A stretch of 13,615 nt of DNA from Chitinophagaceae bacterium UBA3430 (lineage in GTDB: Bacteria; Bacteroidota; Bacteroidia; Chitinophagales; Chitinophagaceae). Of the stretch, positions 1-5,429 are shown in pieces (positions within the stretch are counted from its first letter, which is position 1; every line of letters starts with the position of its first letter). The notes below the pieces were generated by a model. It ran no database searches. It was not told where the DNA came from and saw only the letters and a program-made list of their open reading frames with translations. The translations under genes were made by a program, and so were the position numbers. The stretch is from NCBI GenBank assembly GCA_002378975.1, contig DFST01000175.1, positions 1 through 13,615 on the forward strand. The letters run 5' to 3'.

Positions 1-585
1 AAACAAAAATTATACGTGCACGGAAATACGACCAAGCAGATCTTGGCAGCGTTGGATTTTGTTCAGGAATTCGGCGTGGATCTGGTGATTGTCGGAGGCA
101 GTGACAGTTATCAGGTGGCCGACCTGCTGAAGAAATACAATGTATCGGTGATCTTGCAACAGCCGCATAGTTTACCGACGGCCGAAGACGACGATGTGGA
201 TCAGCCGTACAAGACAGCCGCCGCTTTGCAAAAGGCCGGTGTGTTGTTCTCCATTTCGGATGATGATTCGCAGACGCGCGGAAAGAATCTGGCATTCAAT
301 GCCGGTACGGCGGCGGCCTATGGATTGAGCAAAGAAGAAGCGCTGGCGGCGATCACCTTGAATGCGGCCAAGATCATGGGGGTAGCCGATCGTACAGGCA
401 GCATCGAAGTGGGCAAGGATGCCAACATCGTGGTGAGTGAAGGCGATATTCTGGATATGAAGAGCAGCAATATAACGCAGGCATTCATTCAAGGTCGCCA
501 GATCGACCTGACCGATAAGCACAAGTTGTTGAATCGTCGATTTGAAGAGAAATACGAGCTCAATAAGGGGAAGAAGGGGTTCTAG
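1..585 (+). CDS. Amidohydrolase (imidazolonepropionase-like), 5' part cut off by the window edge
   Basis: The frame is open from base 1 and ends with TAG at 583-585, so only the last 194 codons are present; the GTG at 16 is an internal valine, not a start. The fragment resembles the C-terminal half of the metal-dependent amidohydrolases of Bacteroidota annotated as imidazolonepropionase-like. Visible landmarks are a YVHGNT stretch (strand-5 metal His position), LVIVGGSDSY, the FSISDDD segment at the strand-8 aspartate position, and the typical end: GTAAAYGLSKEEALAAITLNAA, then GSIEVGKDANIVV, the small beta-sandwich domain. Where many amidohydrolases have a second histidine this protein has Gly-Gly. 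The substrate cannot be told. A strong terminator follows, so the gene ends a transcription unit. The family call is fairly safe, the exact reaction unknown. Confidence 0.85.
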   Translation, partial: KQKLYVHGNTTKQILAALDFVQEFGVDLVIVGGSDSYQVADLLKKYNVSVILQQPHSLPTAEDDDVDQPYKTAAALQKAGVLFSISDDDSQTRGKNLAFNAGTAAAYGLSKEEALAAITLNAAKIMGVADRTGSIEVGKDANIVVSEGDILDMKSSNITQAFIQGRQIDLTDKHKLLNRRFEEKYELNKGKKGF

Positions 586-593
586 GGTAGAGG

Positions 594-626
594 GTTGAAC
601 GAGTTGAGGATATTTAGGAGGTTGAG
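594..626 (+). repeat. 9-bp-period repeat (GTTGAGnnn), copy 1, after the amidohydrolase stop
   Basis: Four units start at 594, 603, 612 and 621, an exact 9-base step: GTTGAA, GTTGAG, the degenerate ATTTAG, GTTGAG, each followed by three variable bases. The array begins 8 bases after the stop codon, and its last unit is part of the 5' arm of the terminator at 619-655. Two related arrays occur at 4386-4425 and 5373-5414. Function unknown. Confidence 0.75.
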
Positions 627-655
627 GAGCCGCAAGGTGGCCTCAACCTTTTTTT
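619..655 (+). terminator. Intrinsic terminator of the amidohydrolase gene
   Basis: A perfect 9-bp stem pairs 619-627 (AGGTTGAGG) with 641-649 (CCTCAACCT). Its apex can fold further as CC-GCAA-GG (630-637), a GNRA-type tetraloop. The 3' arm runs into a T-tract at 649-655. This is a textbook intrinsic terminator for plus-strand transcription. Confidence 0.9.
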
Positions 656-747
656 GCCTAAAGCGGCCAAATAAAGGCAAATATGCCAATGTGGATTTAC
701 GCATTAAAATCTGAATTTATGTATTTTTCCGGTTATAACCTCTGTGT
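656..747. other. Intergenic region before the T9SS cargo gene
   Basis: AT-rich spacer between the terminator and the next start codon. It holds a 7-bp inverted repeat, TTTGCCT (653-659) with AGGCAAA (675-681), and a small hairpin GGCA-AATA-TGCC (676-687). No full TAnnTTTG box is seen; TATTTTTC at 722-729 is a weak candidate without a convincing upstream TTG. The cargo gene probably has its own promoter here, because a terminator lies upstream, but its position is not resolved. Confidence 0.4.
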
Positions 748-3399
748 ATGAATTTTGCACGCCCCCTCGCAATTCTGTTATTTTTTTCCATCACCCTGTT
801 TACTTCTTATCTAGGTAATAGCCAGGTGTGTACGGTATCGATAAACGCATTTTCTGACACCACCCGTGTATGTGGAATATCCGCCACCCTCGACGCAGGA
901 GCTGGATACACAAGCTACCTATGGAATACCGGAGCTACCACTCGAACAATCACGGTCAGTTCGGGAGGCCCCTACAATGTAACCGTTGGCGATGCGACGG
1001 GTTGTACAGCTAGCGACAGTACTTTTCTGAATCTATTAAATGTAAGAATTACACCTGGCGACACCTCCGTTTGTAAAAACAGTACGCTGTCTTTGGAGGC
1101 GATTGCTCAAGATCTTGTGGATACCTTATGTTTTCGCCCCTCCGTTAAAACCAGTGGGAATTTAATCTCATTTGCCTCTACCGTGGTCCGCGATCGGTAC
1201 AATAACATCTTTCATTCCGGAGCTTACTCTGGTAATATTACCATCGGCACGACTGCTTTGGCCAGTATTGGTGGACGTGACTTTTTCGTTTGCAAATATG
1301 ACAATTGCGGGAATCTTCTATGGGCCATCCGTGGCGGATCAATCGGAAACGAGGATATAACCGGTAACATGGCGGCTGATGCGGCCGGCAATCTTTATGT
1401 GGTCGGTCGTTACAATCAGACCTGTACCATTTACGGAACGGGCGGAACATCTTTTGTTGCTCCTTACACGACAACGGGTAATGCGGGTCATCAAGATGGA
1501 TTTCTTGTGAAGTTGAGTCCAACCGGGGCTGTACTCTGGGGCGTTACCATCCGAGGGGGGAGTAATGACGGATTTGAACGGGTGACCGTTGATCCATCCG
1601 GAAATCCGATCGTCACTGGACAGTTCAATGGATGTTGCCCGGCCACACTTGCATCCGTGATTTACGGAACTACGAACACATTTAATCTTACCTCTTCCGG
1701 CAATAACTACAGTACTGCGATCGTGGTAAAATTAAACAGCAGCGGTACTGTGCTTTGGGGCTTGCGTCTTTATTCTCGTGATGGGGGGGGTGGACCTGTC
1801 AAGGTGGATGCAAATGGAAATATCTATGTAATTGGTAGTTTTCGTACTTGGAGCTCTGGGGCTTCGGCTCAAGTAACTGATGGTTTAAATGCCAATTCAA
1901 CACTCTTCAATCCTGGGATTGGTCTCGGATATTTATTGAAAATTGCACCCAATGGGGCACTGCAATGGGGGGTAACCTATGGAAACGTCGGCGATGGGGT
2001 GGGATCCCTAACCAACCCAACCGGATTAGATTTTGACGGTAGTGGCTCCGTATGGATCAGCGGATTTTACAGAGGTGCAGCTTCCACCTTTTATTCGGCA
2101 ACCGGATCTAATCTATCCGGTCCTGCCTCCACAAACAATCGGGGATTTGTGGTCAAGTATAGTCCATCCGGACAGGCTTTAAGTGTGGGTACTTTGCAAC
2201 AAACCCCAGGAAGCAACACGATCTTCAATGCGCTTGCCTGCAATGGCAACGAAGTGAAGGTTGTTGGTTATTATGCTGGTTCGACACTCGGGTCGAACGA
2301 TGTGCTAGTTGCCGGATTCAACTCTTCGGCTGTGCTTCAATCGACTCAAACTGCCGGGGGAGTAGGGGATGACCGGGCCTATGATATCTGCAACAACAAT
2401 ACCGGTTATTTGATCTCAGGTACGGCCGCTACGGGTGCCTCCATTGGAGGTGCTTCCGTTTCCGCCGATGCATCTTTCCTCTGGAACACGTCTCCCAATC
2501 GAGTGCCCGTGTACTCTTATTTATGGTCCACCGGTGCCACCACCAATAGCATCACGGTGAGTCCGGCCCAGACTACCACGTACAGTGTCACTGTATCTAA
2601 TGGAATTAGCTCCTGTGTGGGCAACCGTACTGTTACCATTGTACCGGTCGATACGACTGTTACGCTCCTAGATCCTTCACAACTCTGTTCAACCGGTGGG
2701 GTTGTTCGCCTCCGTGCCGGAGCCGCCACCAGTTATCAGTGGCTTTTCAACGGAGCGGCCATACCCGGGGCTACTGCCCAACAATACAATGCAACACAGC
2801 CAGGCGTTTACCGGGTTGCATTGGTCAATGCACTGGGTTGTCGGGATACCTCCAGATCGGTAACCCTCACAGTTAATCCAGTTCCACCGCCACCGAACAT
2901 TCGCTATCTGAGTGTAAATGCCGTGGTCAATCAGAATCTTTCGCTGCAGGCTCGAACCTTCTCAGGTGCCACGTATCAGTGGTTGTCTGCCACTGGATTG
3001 AACAATGCAGCGATTCAATTGCCCATCTTCAATTACAATCAACAGCAGCAGTACTTGATCAAGATCAATACGACGGATGGATGTACGATCACCGATACAT
3101 TGCTGGTGCGCATGTTCCCGCAACGGGAGATCTACGTTCCCACCACTTTCAGTCCCAACGGCGATGGTGCCAATGATCGGTTGATCCCTCGATTGGTGGG
3201 TATTTCAGACTTGATCTATTTCCGGGTCTTTGACCGGTGGGGGCAACTGATGTATCAAACCAACAATGAGAATGAAGGCTGGGATGGGATTTACAAAGGG
3301 ACTAAACAACCGATGGAAACCTATGCCTGGACTGCCGAGGGTAAGGACGTCGACGGAAACATTATCAAACGAAGCGGCACCACCATATTGCTGCGCTAA
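748..3399 (+). CDS. Secreted multidomain protein with T9SS type B (gliding-motility) C-terminal domain
   Basis: 883 residues. The start at 748 gives a clear signal peptide (residues 1 to about 26, hydrophobic stretch LAILLFFSITLF). Next comes an Ig-like domain (about 30-95: C42, YLWNTGATT with W59, C86). A second such domain begins at about 100 (C109) but breaks off near 122. Residues about 123-585 hold six degenerate repeats of the form 'FLVKLSPTGAVLWGVT', as in SBBP/beta-propeller proteins. The Ig-like domain then resumes (YLWSTGATT, W593; C623). Further Ig-like domains follow at about 640-710 (C647, W665, C698) and 713-790. Residues about 793-883 (VPTTFSPNGDGANDRL, then FDRWGQ and GWDGIYKG) are the CHU_C/gliding-motility C-terminal domain, the type B signal for type IX secretion. 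It is likely exported by Sec and then released or anchored outside. The ligand is unknown. It lies 11 bp before the PorP-like gene. Confidence 0.9.
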   Translation: MNFARPLAILLFFSITLFTSYLGNSQVCTVSINAFSDTTRVCGISATLDAGAGYTSYLWNTGATTRTITVSSGGPYNVTVGDATGCTASDSTFLNLLNVRITPGDTSVCKNSTLSLEAIAQDLVDTLCFRPSVKTSGNLISFASTVVRDRYNNIFHSGAYSGNITIGTTALASIGGRDFFVCKYDNCGNLLWAIRGGSIGNEDITGNMAADAAGNLYVVGRYNQTCTIYGTGGTSFVAPYTTTGNAGHQDGFLVKLSPTGAVLWGVTIRGGSNDGFERVTVDPSGNPIVTGQFNGCCPATLASVIYGTTNTFNLTSSGNNYSTAIVVKLNSSGTVLWGLRLYSRDGGGGPVKVDANGNIYVIGSFRTWSSGASAQVTDGLNANSTLFNPGIGLGYLLKIAPNGALQWGVTYGNVGDGVGSLTNPTGLDFDGSGSVWISGFYRGAASTFYSATGSNLSGPASTNNRGFVVKYSPSGQALSVGTLQQTPGSNTIFNALACNGNEVKVVGYYAGSTLGSNDVLVAGFNSSAVLQSTQTAGGVGDDRAYDICNNNTGYLISGTAATGASIGGASVSADASFLWNTSPNRVPVYSYLWSTGATTNSITVSPAQTTTYSVTVSNGISSCVGNRTVTIVPVDTTVTLLDPSQLCSTGGVVRLRAGAATSYQWLFNGAAIPGATAQQYNATQPGVYRVALVNALGCRDTSRSVTLTVNPVPPPPNIRYLSVNAVVNQNLSLQARTFSGATYQWLSATGLNNAAIQLPIFNYNQQQQYLIKINTTDGCTITDTLLVRMFPQREIYVPTTFSPNGDGANDRLIPRLVGISDLIYFRVFDRWGQLMYQTNNENEGWDGIYKGTKQPMETYAWTAEGKDVDGNIIKRSGTTILLR

Positions 3400-3410
3400 A
3401 AAAATCAATT

Positions 3411-4382
3411 ATGCGTTTACATAATATATCCATTCTCTCGGCCTGTTTATTCTCCGTGTGCCTATCTGCACAGGATCCTCATTTCACTCAGTTTTACTCT
3501 GCACCGCTCAGTGTGAATCCGGCCTATACGGGTGTATTTGATGGGCAGGTGCGCATCATGAGCAATTATCGTCAGCAGTGGAGCAACGCCATCGATCCGT
3601 TCACAACGGCTTCGGTGTCGATAGATGCCAAGATCGGTCATAAAAAGAAGGAGATGCAAAATCCTTTCAACATCGGATTTCAGCTGATGAATGATCGCAG
3701 CATGCGCGGTGCCTTTAAAAGCAACTATTTGACTGCAACGGCATCCTATCATGTTCCGATGGACAGGGAGGGCAATAAAAGCATCGGGGCAGGATTGAGT
3801 GCCGGTTATGCCGATCGTCGGTTGGATTTTTCCAGTCAGTCTTTTGATGCTCAATTCACCAGTGGCGGATTCGATCTTGGTTTGCCCACCGGTGAATCCG
3901 CCTTGCGCCAGCTTGAGCCGTTCATGTCCGTTGGAGCTGGGATCGTATATCGATACGACAATGCTGAGTCTGGCAATTTTTTTGATCTGGGTGTATCGGC
4001 TTATAATTTGAATCGTCCCCGCCAATCGGCTCTCGGCGATGCAAACCAATTTGTGCCGGTTCGATACGCCGCCCAGATCAGTTACAAGAAGTTCTTAAAC
4101 GAAACGTCAATTCTCAATGTAAAGGGCTTGTATCAAAATCAGGCCTCGGTACAATACATGTTGGCCGGATTCAGTTTTGCGAAACTGATCGGAGTAAGCA
4201 AGGAAATGGTTGGAGCCGGTGTTTGGTATCGGACTGGCGATGCGGTTTCGCCCTTTTTGTTTTTGGAGTGGGAAAAGGTATTGATCGGCGTATCCTATGA
4301 TGTGACCGTCAGTGATCTCTCCAAAGGTCCTAATCCCGTCCGCTCGGTGGAGATGTCGTTGCAGTGGAGGATAGGGAAGTAG
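3411..4382 (+). CDS. PorP/SprF-family type IX secretion outer-membrane protein
   Basis: 323 residues with a signal peptide (about 1-20, ending SVCLSAQ) directly followed by the family hallmark: DPHFTQFY, then NPAYTG, then SNYRQQW. The remainder is rich in alternating beta-strand patterns with glycines and aromatics, ending ...VEMSLQWRIGK, as expected of an outer-membrane beta-barrel. Proteins of this family include SprF, which is needed for secretion of the adhesin SprB, and they are typically encoded just after a cargo with a type B C-terminal domain. That is the arrangement here: 11 bp separate it from the 883-residue cargo, so the two are probably one operon and this protein probably serves that cargo. 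The family is certain; the partner assignment is inferred from position. Confidence 0.93.
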   Translation: MRLHNISILSACLFSVCLSAQDPHFTQFYSAPLSVNPAYTGVFDGQVRIMSNYRQQWSNAIDPFTTASVSIDAKIGHKKKEMQNPFNIGFQLMNDRSMRGAFKSNYLTATASYHVPMDREGNKSIGAGLSAGYADRRLDFSSQSFDAQFTSGGFDLGLPTGESALRQLEPFMSVGAGIVYRYDNAESGNFFDLGVSAYNLNRPRQSALGDANQFVPVRYAAQISYKKFLNETSILNVKGLYQNQASVQYMLAGFSFAKLIGVSKEMVGAGVWYRTGDAVSPFLFLEWEKVLIGVSYDVTVSDLSKGPNPVRSVEMSLQWRIGK

Positions 4383-4385
4383 AGT

Positions 4386-4425
4386 GTTGAGGGTTGAGTG
4401 AGTTGAGATAGTTGAGAGCGTTGAG
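4386..4425 (+). repeat. 9-bp-period repeat (GTTGAGnnn), copy 2, after the PorP-like gene stop
   Basis: GTTGAG occurs at 4386 (3 bases after the stop), 4393, 4402, 4411 and 4420. The last four are exactly 9 bases apart; the first step is 7. The strand contains almost no C. The final unit runs straight into the 5' arm of the hairpin at 4425-4443, the same order (stop, array, hairpin) as after the amidohydrolase. Function unknown. Confidence 0.8.
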
Positions 4426-4443
4426 GGGGTGAGTTTCACCCCC
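4425..4443 (+). terminator. Hairpin after the PorP-like gene, possible terminator
   Basis: A perfect 8-bp stem, GGGGGTGA (4425-4432) with TCACCCCC (4436-4443), and a 3-base loop. Weak outer pairing GTT/AAC (4420-4422 with 4448-4450) could extend it. There is no T-tract downstream, so it is not a classical intrinsic terminator; it may act with the adjacent repeat or protect the mRNA 3' end. Confidence 0.5.
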
Positions 4444-4496
4444 ACTTAACTTAGTAGCTTGGCTGCCCCCATACATTTCATTATTTCAACATCTCG

Positions 4497-4504
4497 TACA
4501 TTTA
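4497..4504 (+). promoter_or_regulatory. Weak candidate -7 box for the potassium channel gene
   Basis: TACATTTA differs at one base from the Bacteroidota -7 box TAnnTTTG and lies 17 bases before the ATG at 4522. No convincing TTG occurs 19-21 bases upstream. A second near-match, TACATTTC, lies at 4472-4479. This is a low-confidence call. Confidence 0.25.
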
Positions 4505-4521
4505 TCGAATAGAATCGACAT

Positions 4522-5367
4522 ATGTACAAATCCACCAAACACCGCATCCACCGCCTACTGCACCCCGAAGTATTGGGCAATGAGCGATGGGACAAGTTCA
4601 TCAACATATTCATCATTGTTCTGATCGTATTGAATGTTGTTTCGGTTATGCTGGAGACTGTACCCGGCTATCACGACGAATGGGCCGAACAGCGCTTCTT
4701 CCACTATTTTGATCTATTCTCGGTGATCATCTTTACGATCGAGTATTTTCTTCGGCTATGGAGCAGCAATCACGATCCGAAATATCGGCATCCAATCTGG
4801 GGGCGATTGCGATACATGCTGACGCCCAGCGCCCTGATCGACTTGCTCGCTTTTTTGCCTTTTTATTTAGTTTCTGTATTTGCTTTTGATCTCCGGATCA
4901 TCCGTTTGTTTCGTCTCTTGCGGTTCTTACGCATATTTCAATTGACCGCCTACCTGCATTCAACCCGCATGATCGTCAACGTATTCAAAAAGCGATCGAA
5001 TGAATTGATATTAAGTACGATCCTCATGATCTTCTTGATCATCATTGCTTCCAGTGCCGTCTATTTTGCCGAGCACCTGCATCCGATCAACAAGGATAAT
5101 TTCACCAGCATACCGGCCTCGATCTGGTGGGCAATCGTTACGCTCACCACCACCGGTTATGGAGATATGATTCCAATGACCTTGGCTGGAAAAATCGCCT
5201 CGAGCATCATCATGCTATCTGGCGTTGCCATATTTGCGTTACCTGCCGGCATCATCACCGCCGGCTTCCTGGATGAATTTCGGGGAAACAACAAGCAAAA
5301 ACCTCATTGTCAGCATTGCGGAAAATCAATTAGCTTGGAAGAGATGGAGCACAAAGATCATTCATAA
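4522..5367 (+). CDS. Voltage-gated potassium channel-type ion transporter (6 TM)
   Basis: 281 residues, an inner-membrane channel subunit that would assemble as a tetramer. Six membrane segments can be placed: S1 about 26-46, S2 61-80, S3 103-122, S4 124-142, S5 158-180 and S6 222-247. S4 carries arginines at every third position (R125, R128, R131, R134, R137), the voltage-sensor pattern. The pore loop ends in TTTGYGD (209-215), the potassium selectivity filter. After S6 the protein ends in a short tail with HCQHCGK (C263 and C266), a single CxxC knuckle that could bind metal only with another pair of ligands, for instance from neighbouring subunits. No cyclic-nucleotide or RCK domain is present. 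It stands alone, convergent with secA. The physiological role is unknown. Confidence 0.92.
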   Translation: MYKSTKHRIHRLLHPEVLGNERWDKFINIFIIVLIVLNVVSVMLETVPGYHDEWAEQRFFHYFDLFSVIIFTIEYFLRLWSSNHDPKYRHPIWGRLRYMLTPSALIDLLAFLPFYLVSVFAFDLRIIRLFRLLRFLRIFQLTAYLHSTRMIVNVFKKRSNELILSTILMIFLIIIASSAVYFAEHLHPINKDNFTSIPASIWWAIVTLTTTGYGDMIPMTLAGKIASSIIMLSGVAIFALPAGIITAGFLDEFRGNNKQKPHCQHCGKSISLEEMEHKDHS

Positions 5368-5372
5368 GACCA

Positions 5373-5414
5373 CATAACTAACTCAACCATCTAAACCTGC
5401 TCAACCACCTCAAC
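5373..5414. repeat. 9-bp-period repeat, copy 3, reverse orientation (CTCAACnnn), between channel gene and secA
   Basis: Five units start at 5373 (CATAAC), 5382 (CTCAAC), 5391 (CTAAAC), 5400 (CTCAAC) and 5409 (CTCAAC), all exactly 9 bases apart. CTCAAC is the reverse complement of the GTTGAG unit at the other two sites. On the plus strand the array begins 5 bases after the channel stop and ends against the hairpin at 5415-5429. On the minus strand it lies just downstream of secA, which reads it as GTTGAG. Confidence 0.8.
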
Positions 5415-5429
5415 GGCCGCTTCGCGGCC
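5415..5429. terminator. GC-only hairpin shared by the convergent channel and secA genes
   Basis: GGCCGC (5415-5420), loop TTC, GCGGCC (5424-5429): a perfect 6-bp all-GC stem. Read on the minus strand its centre is GCGAAGC, a mini-hairpin known for exceptional stability. The last base of the secA stop codon (TAG, complement of 5429-5431) lies inside it. Neither strand shows a T-tract, so it may block transcription or protect 3' ends rather than terminate alone. Confidence 0.5.

Noticed and set aside
594..626. The repeat arrays as coding sequence (period of three codons)
   Set aside because: They follow stop codons, contain no start or continuing frame, and run into hairpins.
3462..4049. 195-codon minus-strand open frame opposite the PorP-like gene
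   Set aside because: Shadow of a certain gene, with no recognisable protein pattern.
5373..5414. The 9-bp repeat arrays as a CRISPR array
   Set aside because: Units are 6 conserved plus 3 free bases, far too short for CRISPR repeats and spacers, and no cas gene is present.
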